From Halobacteriovoraceae bacterium (GTDB taxonomy: Bacteria > Bdellovibrionota > Bacteriovoracia > Bacteriovoracales > Bacteriovoracaceae), in NCBI GenBank assembly GCA_018663815.1, contig JABJPQ010000310.1, positions 1 to 14,827 of the forward strand: 14,827 nucleotides of DNA. Direction: 5' to 3'. Of this stretch, positions 1-7,715 are shown one piece after another. A program made the translations under genes and the position numbers. Every line of letters begins with the position of its first letter. The first letter of the stretch is position 1. Below the pieces are notes generated by a model. It was not told the DNA's origin, did no database searches, and worked only from the letters and a program-made list of their open reading frames with translations.

Positions 1-63
1 GAGCAATTGGAATTTTACGTTACATTCAAAAATAAATTTGTTTTGATCATTTTGATTATTCAT
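1..63 (-). CDS. 5' end of an unidentified gene, truncated by window edge
   Basis: An ATG at 61-63 on the minus strand opens a frame that stays open to the window edge and encodes MNNQNDQNKFIFECNVKFQLL with its last residue at the edge. A strong AAGGAG ribosome-binding site lies six bases upstream, inside the right part of the left arm of the 55-118 inverted repeat. Only 21 residues are visible, so no family can be assigned. The good ribosome-binding site and the open frame are the only support for a real gene. Confidence 0.45.
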   Translation of the reverse strand, partial: MNNQNDQNKFIFECNVKFQLL

Positions 64-118
64 CTTTTTCTCCTTTCACCTAAGCCAAAGGCAAATGAAG
101 GAGAAAAAGATGAATAAT
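55..118. repeat. 21-bp perfect inverted repeat carrying divergent RBS/start codons
   Basis: Bases 55-75 are the exact reverse complement of 98-118, separated by a 22-base spacer. Each arm reads AAGGAG, six A/G bases, then ATGAATAAT, so both strands carry a ribosome-binding site and an ATG-Asn-Asn start. Leftward, this starts the gene leaving the window. Rightward, it starts a 29-codon frame (110-199) that is probably not a real gene. In RNA from either strand that spans both arms, the stem would bury the ribosome-binding site and start codon, so it could limit translation. It could also be the trace of a small inverted duplication. Confidence 0.6.
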
Positions 119-269
119 ACTGATCTCGTTTTATTTTTTGGATCAGAATTACTCATAGGTAAAGAGTGTTGTCTTAAAAAATGTAAGGAAAAGGCTTAAC
201 AACGCCAAGCATCATGGGCTACATTAGGCCTGATACCAAGAAGATAGTAAAGCTTGGTTATTACTAAGG

Positions 270-1970
270 TTATATACTTTCAGGCTTTTCTTTTTCGTCA
301 CGATTTTCATCTATTTCTATACTATCATTTTTAGAAGATTTTTTTTCAGATTCTTTTTGCTTGTTAAGAGCTTGGAAGGCTTCAAGTTCTTGCTTCTTTT
401 TTTCGCTTTTATCCTTAAAGAATAACATATTAACGAATTGTCTTAGTTCTTGAGCATCTGTAGGTGAAATTCCATTAATTAAAGCAAAGTAATGGAAACC
501 ATCTCTTGATCTTTCAAGTGAGTCGATTGGCTTGGTTATAGTAAAATAAAATTGAACAGGGGTTTTAGTAAAAAGAACACCACGTAGTGGAAGTTCTATA
601 GGAGTTATAAACGTTATTTCATGTTCAGACAAACTCGTTATTTTAATTGGAATGTCATGTTTTAAACGACTTTCTTTATGTAGGGCATAGATCGCAATTG
701 GATTTTCATTGCTGTCGATAAAAGAGTCATTTTTGTAAGGATCTTCTTCTTTTCTTTTGGACTTAAATATAGCAAGCATGTTTAATAGTAATTCAAACGA
801 CATTTTGGAAGTGCTTGTTAATAGTAGAGGATAGTTAAATTTCTTTTTAAGTTCATCTGTTAATTCTGAACAATTAAAAATTTCAATAACTGGATCATAT
901 CCTTCAATGCGCTTGATGATCTGTATTAAACTTTCGATCTCAATCATTGTAATTATACTCTTATCTTCTTCGTTAATAACCTCAGCCTGCTCTTTGGTAT
1001 TGTTTTCTTGTGGCACAGAGCTTAGTTCTACCGATATTATATGTGGCCTGAAATTTTGTATCAATTTCATTTCATTAGAAAATTTTGTCAAGTACCGAAT
1101 TAAGTATGGATATTTTGACATTGGTTCTTTTAACTGAGTTAACACATCTAAATCGCTTTGAATCATAAGCATTTTTAACCTAGAAAAAGACAGGGCCCGA
1201 CCGAAAGATGAGGCATAATTTTTAAGTAGTTTTGAATCAACCTCTTCGATTTTTTCTTCATTTTTGAAGTCAATATCTAATCGGTATCGATATATAAATT
1301 TGGTACTTAAAAGTTCTTGATTTTTTTTACTGATTATAACGTATTTCTTATCAATAGGAAGAACATAATCAGATTTTAAAAGTAGAACTTCATTCTCTTT
1401 TATGGAGATACTGGACTCCATAATTAGTGCTTTATCCAAAATATGGGTTAAGCTTGAGAAGTACATCGCATCAATTTCGAGCTTCATATTTTTGAACGTT
1501 GCATATTCCGCTCTCATCTCTGTAGCTCCACTGTTGAGGTAAATTGCATCAAAAATAACTTTTTGGGGATCGTTTCCTTTATAGTGAATAATTGGGACTT
1601 GAGTTAAACTGGCCAGCTTCAGTTGTTCATTGTTCTTCACCAACTTTAGTTTAAATTCAGGATCAGAAGCTGACTCTGGCTGGTTGAGTACTCCCACACA
1701 AGTAACTTTATTCGGATCAAGAGAAAGTCGGAGACGTCTTGCTAGTAACCTGATAGAGTCAAATTTAAAGGAAAAATCTATTAATAGTATATTTGGCTTT
1801 TCTGCAATTATCTCGGGAACCAATTTGGCCACTAAGTCTTCCTCATCTTCATCTAAAAAAAGTGTTGTTAAGAGAATTAGAGTTGGATCATAATATTTAC
1901 TTAGGGTTTCGAATACTCCTTTAGTAAATAATTTGTCTTTACCAATGTAAACAATCTTTAGTGATTCCAT
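270..1970 (-). CDS. Large protein with two receiver-like regions, function unknown
   Basis: Last gene of the leftward operon, 566 residues from the chosen start. The frame opens earlier (2012), but the ATG at 1968-1970 has an AAGGA ten bases upstream, overlapping the stop codon of the preceding gene, and the protein begins with a typical receiver strand (SLKIVYIGKD). Residues 1-145 look receiver-like, with a strand ending in Asp65 (NILLIDFSF). Residues 160-240 resemble a small beta-rich, PilZ-like region. Residues 264-400 look like a second receiver-like fold in which the acceptor position reads VEL, so Glu replaces Asp. Residues 425-515 are again beta-rich, and the C-terminal 45 residues are a charged Lys/Glu tail. 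No signal peptide or membrane segment is seen, so it is probably cytoplasmic. Domain calls come from strand patterns and are uncertain. A role as adaptor or c-di-GMP-responsive protein is inference from the operon. Confidence 0.7.
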   Translation of the reverse strand: MESLKIVYIGKDKLFTKGVFETLSKYYDPTLILLTTLFLDEDEEDLVAKLVPEIIAEKPNILLIDFSFKFDSIRLLARRLRLSLDPNKVTCVGVLNQPESASDPEFKLKLVKNNEQLKLASLTQVPIIHYKGNDPQKVIFDAIYLNSGATEMRAEYATFKNMKLEIDAMYFSSLTHILDKALIMESSISIKENEVLLLKSDYVLPIDKKYVIISKKNQELLSTKFIYRYRLDIDFKNEEKIEEVDSKLLKNYASSFGRALSFSRLKMLMIQSDLDVLTQLKEPMSKYPYLIRYLTKFSNEMKLIQNFRPHIISVELSSVPQENNTKEQAEVINEEDKSIITMIEIESLIQIIKRIEGYDPVIEIFNCSELTDELKKKFNYPLLLTSTSKMSFELLLNMLAIFKSKRKEEDPYKNDSFIDSNENPIAIYALHKESRLKHDIPIKITSLSEHEITFITPIELPLRGVLFTKTPVQFYFTITKPIDSLERSRDGFHYFALINGISPTDAQELRQFVNMLFFKDKSEKKKQELEAFQALNKQKESEKKSSKNDSIEIDENRDEKEKPESI

Positions 1971-1983
1971 GTATGTATTTTCC

Positions 1984-3300
1984 TTATAAAAAGCATTTTT
2001 TGATACCTTCAAGTGGCTTTCTAAAGTTTCCTTTAGAGTATTTTTTATCCAGTCTTTCGATTATACTTTTACAGGTACTTTTCTTGCAGCCGGCTTCATA
2101 AAACTGATGAACAAAATCTTCAGCTAATATAAAAATGCAAGAAAGAGGTGAAATATTAGTAGCGAAAAGGCCTCTGGGGAAACCACTTCCATCTGGTCGT
2201 TCATGATGATCTCTGACTATAGATTCAATATCAGGCGGCAAATTATTCGATTTAGCAATTAGATTGAATGCATCTAAACTATGGTTTTTAATAGTCTTAA
2301 TATCACGCCAACTCAGGTCGTCAAATTTGTCATCATTTAATTCGTCTATTAATGCCAATTCTTCATTTTCTAATGTTATATCGTGGAGGATTGATGCAAT
2401 ACTAAGTTTTTTTAGTGTAGAATCTGAACTCCAGTTCATTTCTAAGGCAATTGCACAAGAGACATAGATTAACAATTGGCTATGTTTATAAAGATAATTA
2501 CCTTCTTTTTTTAATTTGTCGACAAACTTTAATAAATGATCATTCTCATTTAATATGCACATACAAGAATTGACAGTGTCATCTATTGTTTCCACTACAA
2601 TGGAACTAAGGCCTAACTCATTTGTAATTTCGTGAATAAATGAGATCGAGGTATACTCCGTTTTCAATAAATTTGTTTTATTCTGAGTTGCAAGCATTGA
2701 CCCGAGCAACTTAGAGTAATGCCTACAAAACTCGAAATAGTCTTCTTGTAAAACATAGAGAGTGGTAATACCTTTTTTTATATATTTCTGTATCTGCTCA
2801 TTATCATATAAATCGTTTTTTCCTATAATTTTAACGAACTTATTGTCACCGAGTTTTATGTAAACATCGCAAACAACTGAATTGACTGCCTTGAATCTAA
2901 TAGATCTAATGGGGTAGTAATTTGTTGACGATCTATTACTTGAGATTCCAATAATTTCTTTAGTCTTGCTTACTATTGACCTTGGTGAAGCGTCGCGATT
3001 GTAGTAAACATTTGGTGGTAGATTTAGAATACAGTCTTCTTTAAGATTTGTATTTTTTGAGTATAATAAAATTGGAGATTCGTCCCAATTGTTAATTATA
3101 TATTCTTCAAACCTTAAGATTTGATCTTTATCTTTGTCAACATTAATGATGCATATTTCAATATCAGTGTTTTCCTCCTTACTGCGTATCCATTCATCTA
3201 AATTTTCGACATAAATAAACTCTGTAGCCAGTTCTGATTTAATTTCATATACAATTTCTGTTTTAATATCCAATGTATTCCCTAAAAATAGTATTTTCAT
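1984..3300 (-). CDS. HD-GYP-like protein with N-terminal pseudo-receiver
   Basis: 438 residues. Residues 1-120 are receiver-like: a MKILFLG strand, then IINVD with Asp55 at the acceptor place, but without the paired acidic residues of active receivers. Residues 128-195 form a beta-rich region (CDVYIKLGDNKFVKI, then TTLYVLQEDY) also found in the paralog at 5776-8325. Residues 265-435 are an HD-GYP-like domain: His273, His306-Asp307 (SILHDITL), His340, His365-His366-Glu367 and DGSGFP at 370-375. Canonical HD-GYP phosphodiesterases hydrolyse c-di-GMP and carry HDIGK and GYP. Here these read HDITL and GFP, so activity is uncertain although most metal-binding His/Asp positions remain. The start overlaps the kinase stop by ATGA, indicating translational coupling; the next gene follows 13 bases on. 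It probably acts as the output of the kinase. Confidence 0.82.
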   Translation of the reverse strand: MKILFLGNTLDIKTEIVYEIKSELATEFIYVENLDEWIRSKEENTDIEICIINVDKDKDQILRFEEYIINNWDESPILLYSKNTNLKEDCILNLPPNVYYNRDASPRSIVSKTKEIIGISSNRSSTNYYPIRSIRFKAVNSVVCDVYIKLGDNKFVKIIGKNDLYDNEQIQKYIKKGITTLYVLQEDYFEFCRHYSKLLGSMLATQNKTNLLKTEYTSISFIHEITNELGLSSIVVETIDDTVNSCMCILNENDHLLKFVDKLKKEGNYLYKHSQLLIYVSCAIALEMNWSSDSTLKKLSIASILHDITLENEELALIDELNDDKFDDLSWRDIKTIKNHSLDAFNLIAKSNNLPPDIESIVRDHHERPDGSGFPRGLFATNISPLSCIFILAEDFVHQFYEAGCKKSTCKSIIERLDKKYSKGNFRKPLEGIKKCFL

Positions 3301-4952
3301 TTAACGTATTTCTCATTTTTTGAGTTAATCTTCATTCCGTACTTTCTTAGAATTGTTTTCAAGACCTTAATACTGATTGGTTTTGAAATAAAATCATCCA
3401 TACCTGCATCTAGGCACCTATCAATATCTTCCTGAAAAACATTCGCTGTTAATGCTACAATTATTGGACGTCCTTCCGCATACTCTTTATTTATAATCTG
3501 TGTTGCTTCAATTCCTCCCATACGGGGCATTTGCATGTCCATAAAAAGAAGATCATATTTTTTGTACACTAACGCTTCGATAGCTTCTTTACCATCAAAG
3601 GCAAACTCTGATTGATATCCTAGTTTTAGGAGAATTGCTGATAACAATTTTCTGTTGATAGCGCTATCCTCGACAATTAATATTTTAAGAGGATAATTTT
3701 TACCTAATTGAAAGGTAAAGTCACCGCTTACTTCTTTATCATTACTAAGCTTTGCTTTGTTGCCCACTTTTTTTGTGATTGTGAAAGTGAAGGTGCTTCC
3801 TTTTCCTAAGTCGCTATGGACAGATATCTTGCCTCCCATTAGGGAGGTTAATTTCTTGCAAATGGAAAGTCCAAGGCCTGTTCCTCCATACTTTTTTGTT
3901 ATTGTACTATCAGCTTGAGTAAACTCATTAAATAGTTTGCTTTGTATATTTTTTGCTATGCCTATCCCTGTGTCTTTAACCTTAATTTCTAGAAGATCAT
4001 CATTGCTAACATTAACTTCAATTATGACTTCGCCTTGATTAGTAAACTTCAAAGCATTGCCAATTAGGTTAACTATAATCTGCCTAAGCCTTACCGGGTC
4101 AGATACGATTATCTCAGGAACTTTACTGTCAATATTCACTTCAATTGATAAGTTTTTTTCTTTTGCCATGTGTTCAAAAATTGAGAGTATATTTTTAAAA
4201 AAAGAAGTTACTTCAATTGCAGATTCTGCAATATCTAATTTCCCAGCTTCAATTTTTGAAAAGTCTAAGATGTCGTTTATTATGCTTAGAAGGCTTTCTC
4301 CGCAGTCGCTAATCGAATCTATATAATCTTTTTGTTGATCATCAAGTTTTGTGTCTTGTACCAGTTTTGTCATCCCGATGATGCCATTCATAGGGGTTCT
4401 TATTTCGTGACTCATATTAGCAAGAAATTCAGATTTTATTTTTAGTGCTTTCTTAGCTTCAGCATTTGCAAAAAAAAGCTTTTGTTCGGTCTCTTTTTGT
4501 TTTGTAACATCAAAGATTGCTCCATCGAGGCTTTGAAGGTCACCTTTTCGATCAAAGTTTCCCCGACCTTTTTCAAGAACGTGTTTAACATTATTCTCCT
4601 TGTCTATAATTCGGTAGCGCAATGAATACGTTTTTTTATTTTTTATTGACTCAAGTATAATTCTTTCAACTCTTGTTTTATCATCGGGATGAATTATACT
4701 TGCAAAGGTTCTTACTTTGTCGTTGATGAAGTCTTTGGGGAGATACCCTGATAAATGTTCAATTTCATCTGAGATAAACTCCATCGTCCAATCTTTGTTG
4801 TAACTGCATCTGTATAGTACACCGGGAATATTATTATAAAGTGATGTTTGGAACTCATCGCTTTTAAGCAGGTTCGTACGAGTACGATATAAAGCAATTG
4901 CTAAAATACAGATGATCAAAATTAATAGAATAATAATATATGCCAAAATCAT
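3297..4952 (-). CDS. Hybrid sensor histidine kinase (PAS, kinase, receiver)
   Basis: 551 residues, first gene of the leftward operon. A single N-terminal membrane helix covers residues 2-22. A PAS domain of PAS_3 type covers about 35-155 (HPDDKTR at 88-94, GAIFDVT at 144-150). The dimerisation domain holds the H-box with His182 (NMSHEIRTPMNG). The ATPase domain shows the N-box (Asn295 and Asn299), DTGIGI at 327-332, FNEFTQAD, and the G2 box GGTGLGLSI. The C-terminal receiver (422-535) has Glu428-Asp429, acceptor Asp472 (MDMQMP), Thr502 and Lys524. All catalytic residues are present, so it should autophosphorylate and pass phosphate to its own receiver. Almost no protein lies outside the membrane, so the signal is likely sensed by the cytoplasmic PAS. 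The start has no clear ribosome-binding site but directly precedes the membrane helix. Confidence 0.93.
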   Translation of the reverse strand: MILAYIIILLILIICILAIALYRTRTNLLKSDEFQTSLYNNIPGVLYRCSYNKDWTMEFISDEIEHLSGYLPKDFINDKVRTFASIIHPDDKTRVERIILESIKNKKTYSLRYRIIDKENNVKHVLEKGRGNFDRKGDLQSLDGAIFDVTKQKETEQKLFFANAEAKKALKIKSEFLANMSHEIRTPMNGIIGMTKLVQDTKLDDQQKDYIDSISDCGESLLSIINDILDFSKIEAGKLDIAESAIEVTSFFKNILSIFEHMAKEKNLSIEVNIDSKVPEIIVSDPVRLRQIIVNLIGNALKFTNQGEVIIEVNVSNDDLLEIKVKDTGIGIAKNIQSKLFNEFTQADSTITKKYGGTGLGLSICKKLTSLMGGKISVHSDLGKGSTFTFTITKKVGNKAKLSNDKEVSGDFTFQLGKNYPLKILIVEDSAINRKLLSAILLKLGYQSEFAFDGKEAIEALVYKKYDLLFMDMQMPRMGGIEATQIINKEYAEGRPIIVALTANVFQEDIDRCLDAGMDDFISKPISIKVLKTILRKYGMKINSKNEKYVK

Positions 4953-5045
4953 TTAGTACCAAATTATATAGTTTTTTATCTTAAACAAATCGGTATTCTT
5001 AGAAAATTGTTGAATGAATTTTAGTGAAGTTATCAACCAGTTCCC

Positions 5046-5155
5046 ATGTCTGAAATATCAATATGGACTCTTGGTTACGGCGGCAAAGTACTGAATCAAT
5101 ACAGTTGGGAATATTAATCGAATTAAGACAAATGCCTTTGAATTATTATCCGTAA
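5046..5155 (+). pseudogene. Possible remnant of a DUF488-family gene
   Basis: An ATG at 5046 opens a 23-residue frame beginning MSEISIWTLGYGGKVLNQ. In the -1 frame, 5093-5152 then reads ESIQLGILIELRQMPLNYYP before a stop. Together these resemble the start of DUF488 proteins, which typically run TIGYGG-xSLEEF, about ten residues, then LLVDVRxxPxSRxP. One frameshift and a gap of about five residues would be needed, and no further homology is recognisable downstream. The resemblance is from memory of the family pattern and rests on about 30 residues, so this is tentative. Confidence 0.3.
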
Positions 5156-5245
5156 TTATCATGACAACCTTTGAGGTCAGTTTATAAACTATATGAATGG
5201 GTAACCAATGTAGAGGCTATTAATTATAAATTAATTAACCAAGAA

Positions 5246-5271
5246 ATATTAAAGATAATTCTTTAATATTC
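5246..5271. promoter_or_regulatory. AT-rich palindrome upstream of the receiver gene
   Basis: AATATTAAAGA (5246-5256) and its exact reverse complement TCTTTAATATT (5261-5271) are separated by four bases. It lies about 70 bases upstream of the receiver gene start in the divergent intergenic region, where an operator would be expected. It is not followed by a T-tract, which argues against a terminator. A chance palindrome in AT-rich DNA is possible. Confidence 0.35.
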
Positions 5272-5343
5272 GATAATGGTAAGTGTGTTTAGTATTCCTA
5301 TCCGAATAAGGTGTTGTTTTGAATAGAAAATTTAGGAGATTGT

Positions 5344-5724
5344 ATGGGCTTGCTAATTGTTGAAGATGACTCTGATGTTTGTGAAAGCATTTGTGTTACT
5401 TTAAAGAATACTGACGGTTTTGATTATGAAATATTTGTCGCTACAGATATGTTTCAGGCCATGAGTTTATATTCGGACAATACTACTATAAAAGTTGTTT
5501 TAACGGATATAAAAATCGAAGGCAAGAGGCTTAATGGGCTCGATCTAGTTAAAGTGTTTAGGAAAAATAATATTACTATCCCTATTATTATTTTTACTGG
5601 CTATGATACACTTGACTTTCGCAAAGAGGCTTATATTTTAAACGTTATTCACTTTCTCAAAAAGCCTGACGACCTTGATAAGATATCTCATATTGTTAAG
5701 TCTCTTATTCATGAAAATATTTAA
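5344..5724 (+). CDS. Single-domain response regulator
   Basis: 126 residues, one receiver domain and no output domain, the usual size for CheY-like proteins. The phosphorylation site is complete: acidic cluster Glu7-Asp8-Asp9, acceptor Asp55 (LTDIKIEG), Thr85 (IFTGYD) and Lys107 (LKKPDD). An AGGAG at 5335-5339 lies four bases before the ATG. It is transcribed away from the hybrid kinase and meets the broken HD-GYP-like gene tail to tail 51 bases later. It could receive phosphate from the kinase at 3297-4952, but a chemotaxis or other partner elsewhere is equally possible. It lacks the phenylalanine/lysine surroundings I would expect for a clear CheY call, so no symbol is given. Confidence 0.88.
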   Translation: MGLLIVEDDSDVCESICVTLKNTDGFDYEIFVATDMFQAMSLYSDNTTIKVVLTDIKIEGKRLNGLDLVKVFRKNNITIPIIIFTGYDTLDFRKEAYILNVIHFLKKPDDLDKISHIVKSLIHENI

Positions 5725-5775
5725 TTTAGGTTTCCATCGAAGCACAAATATTACTTAAAGTGACCGGCGCTGAAA

Positions 5776-6828
5776 TCATTGAAAATCAGAAAATGCATCT
5801 TTAAAAGCATTAATAATAGCTTTGTAATTTCCCGTCGAATACCTATCAACTACTTTATCAATTAGGGGACGTATTTTTCGGGGATTAAATGCTATAGCAT
5901 ATAGCCCCACGCTAAATTCGTGGCTCATATTAAAAATACATTCCATTTGGCTAATATGTAGAGAAGAAATATTTCGAGGGTAAGATTCTTCACCTTTTCC
6001 TTCGTGATGGTGAGCAATTATTTTTAAAACGTCCTCTGATATTTTTGTTTTATTTGAAAGTTGTTCAGCAAGTCGTGGTCCATGATTAAGAATTTCTTCT
6101 CTCAATGTTTTTGGGCAATTTTCAATCTCTTTCAAGGTATTTGTTTCATACTTTGCAGTGTCACCACTGGAAAACCCTAAATCATGGAGCATTGATGCTA
6201 CTGCAAAAGCTTGAAGTGTCTTCATTGTTTTCCAGCCTTTTTTTTCGGCTACCATTGTACAAAATACTGACGTAAGGTAACTATGTCCATACAAGAACAT
6301 ACTTTCGTTACCTTTAAACTTTAAAAGGAGATCATTAATCTCATTATCTTTACTTAGTTCTTTTAAACTTTCATCTATTACTTGATGGACTTCTTTTATT
6401 AAGCTCTGGCTAATTCCAAAATCAATAAGAAATGAGTGTATTACTTGATTAGCTTTCTGAACAAAATCCTCGTTTTCAGTATGCATATTTTTTGATATAA
6501 GTGACCCTCGAAAAAGGTCATTACATTTGGAGTAAAAGTCATCTTTTAAAACGTAAAGGTAGGCAACATCTTTTTCTTGATATCCTTTCAATTTGCTGAC
6601 ATTTATTTCATCATCTTCTATAAATAACTTAAGAAATCTTTTTTCAGTGATTTTAATATAAAAGTGACAAGGATTTCGAGAGAGAGTAAGTATCAAGTTA
6701 ATATTTATTGGAATAAACTCTTGATTTGGGTCCTCTTTTCCATATAGCTCATCAAAAAGAAAACTTAATAGTTCAATTCGTTTAGGTTCCTCTTTAAAGA
6801 CAAGGCATCTTTTTAACCTATTGACCAT
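5776..6828 (-). pseudogene. 3' part of an HD-GYP-like gene split by IS3 insertion
   Basis: 350 codons, of which the first two or three come from the insertion element: the ATG at 6826-6828 lies inside the IS3 terminal repeat. Host sequence begins at 6821 with RLKRCLVF. Residues 39-100 match the beta-rich region of the 438-residue paralog (CHFYIKITEKRFLKL, then AYLYVLKDDF). Residues 175-345 are HD-GYP-like: His182, His215-Asp216 (SMLHDLGF), His249, His272-His274-Glu275, then ESYP at 281-284 where DGxGYP is usual. The 5' part lies at 8045-8325 beyond the element. Joining the two without the IS and one target copy gives a continuous 440-residue frame. No ribosome-binding site precedes the ATG, so expression of this fragment is doubtful. 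Confidence 0.8.
6818..6821. repeat. Target-site duplication CTAT, left copy
   Basis: CTAT directly abuts the IS3 end at 6822 and is repeated at 8045-8048 on the other side. Four-base duplications are within the normal range for the IS3 family. The match also restores the reading frame of the interrupted gene, which supports these exact borders. Confidence 0.75.
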
Positions 6829-6867
6829 AAACCATTGATTAGGCCAGTCTAAAAGTTCACCACACTG
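6822..6867 (+). repeat. IS3 terminal inverted repeat, right end
   Basis: Begins TGACCATAAACC and ends CACTG. It pairs with 7998-8044 read on the other strand, with one single-base gap. The orfB stop codon (6849-6851) lies within it. Confidence 0.85.
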
Positions 6868-7709
6868 CAGTTTTTACTTACACCTTCTCGTTCTATTTTG
6901 ACAAATTCTTTAGGTGTTAAATAATTAAGTGAGCTATGAATTCTTTCTTCATTATATTCTTTTCTCCATTTTTCAATAAGTATTTTTGCTTCTGCCAAGC
7001 TTGAAAACCAATGTTGATTTAAACATTCATCCCGAAACGTGCCATTAAAACTTTCAATAAATGCATTGTCTGTTGGTGTCCCAGGCCTAGTAAAATCCAA
7101 TTCGATACCTTGGTTATAGCTCCATTCCATCATGGCCTTAGAAGTAAATTCTGGCCCGTTATCAACTTGTATTCGTTTTGGTTTTCCATGCTTGATTATT
7201 AATTTATCTAATTCTTTTGTGACAACCTCTCCTGAAATCGAATGATCAACATAAATGCCAGGACAAAATCTTGAGTAGTGATCAATTACAGTTAATGAAC
7301 GAAGCTTTCTTGCATTTGTGAGTGAATCTGAAACGAAGTCCATTGACCAAACGTCTCTCGACTTAGCAGCGTTAGCTTTTACAATTCGTGGGTAATATTG
7401 TTTTTTCTTTTTTCTCTTTAAACGGAGGGAAAAACCTTGTTCTTTATAAATTCGTTGTGTTCTTTTCCTATTAACAACAAGTCCTTCCTTATTTAAAAGA
7501 AAATGAACTCGAGGATATCCATACCTGCGATACCGCTCTACGAGTGCCGTCATCCTCTTGATAATTTCGACATCATTTTTATGCAACGTTAATTCATATC
7601 GAATTGTTGAGCGATTGATTTCTAAAACTTTACATGAACGTCTTTCACTGACCCCAAACTTATTAGTTAGCATGATAGATGCTTTTCTTTTTTGTTTGGG
7701 GTCTAGAAG
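6849..7709 (-). CDS. IS3-family transposase OrfB (DDE integrase domain)
   Basis: Catalytic half of the transposase. The first ATG is at 7673 (274 residues), but the frame is in register from 7709, where it follows the frameshift site, reading LLDPKQKRKASI before that Met. This matches the normal OrfB start, so it is probably made as an OrfAB fusion of 373 residues. An HTH_21-like region (SERRSCKVLEINRSTIRY) is followed by the rve integrase core with the DDE triad: Asp in WSMDFVSD, Asp in QVDNGPEFTS, and Glu in NAFIESFNGTFRDECL. The tail EERIHSSLNYLTPKEF is typical. No truncation is seen. Confidence 0.93.
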   Translation of the reverse strand, partial: LLDPKQKRKASIMLTNKFGVSERRSCKVLEINRSTIRYELTLHKNDVEIIKRMTALVERYRRYGYPRVHFLLNKEGLVVNRKRTQRIYKEQGFSLRLKRKKKKQYYPRIVKANAAKSRDVWSMDFVSDSLTNARKLRSLTVIDHYSRFCPGIYVDHSISGEVVTKELDKLIIKHGKPKRIQVDNGPEFTSKAMMEWSYNQGIELDFTRPGTPTDNAFIESFNGTFRDECLNQHWFSSLAEAKILIEKWRKEYNEERIHSSLNYLTPKEFVKIEREGVSKNCSVVNF

Positions 7710-7715
7710 TTTCCC
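7650..7715 (-). promoter_or_regulatory. Programmed -1 frameshift signal of the IS3 element
   Basis: Read on the minus strand, the heptamer GGGAAAC (7715-7709) sits in orfA frame as G GGA AAC, the canonical X XXY YYZ slippery form. Five bases later GACCCCAAAC (7703-7694) can pair perfectly with GTTTGGGGTC (7659-7650), a 10-bp stem with a 34-base loop, the expected stimulatory structure. The orfA stop TAG (7705-7703) overlaps the stem base. A -1 shift moves translation from ...KEVAKGN straight into LLDPKQKR of orfB. Confidence 0.82.

Larger units (their letters stand above)
4953..5343. other. Divergent intergenic region with possible gene remnant
   Basis: These 391 bases separate the leftward kinase from the rightward receiver gene and should hold both promoters. 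I could not assign -35/-10 boxes with confidence. The region contains a possible decayed DUF488 gene (5046-5155) and an AT-rich palindrome (5246-5271), listed separately. Confidence 0.5.

Noticed and set aside
110..199. 29-codon frame starting in the right arm of the inverted repeat
   Set aside because: It has a good ribosome-binding site, but that is simply the mirror of the left arm. The peptide shows no recognisable features.
236..259. ACCAAG/CTTGGT hairpin downstream of the leftward operon
   Set aside because: Six base pairs, 12-base loop and no T-run on the minus strand; insufficient for a terminator.
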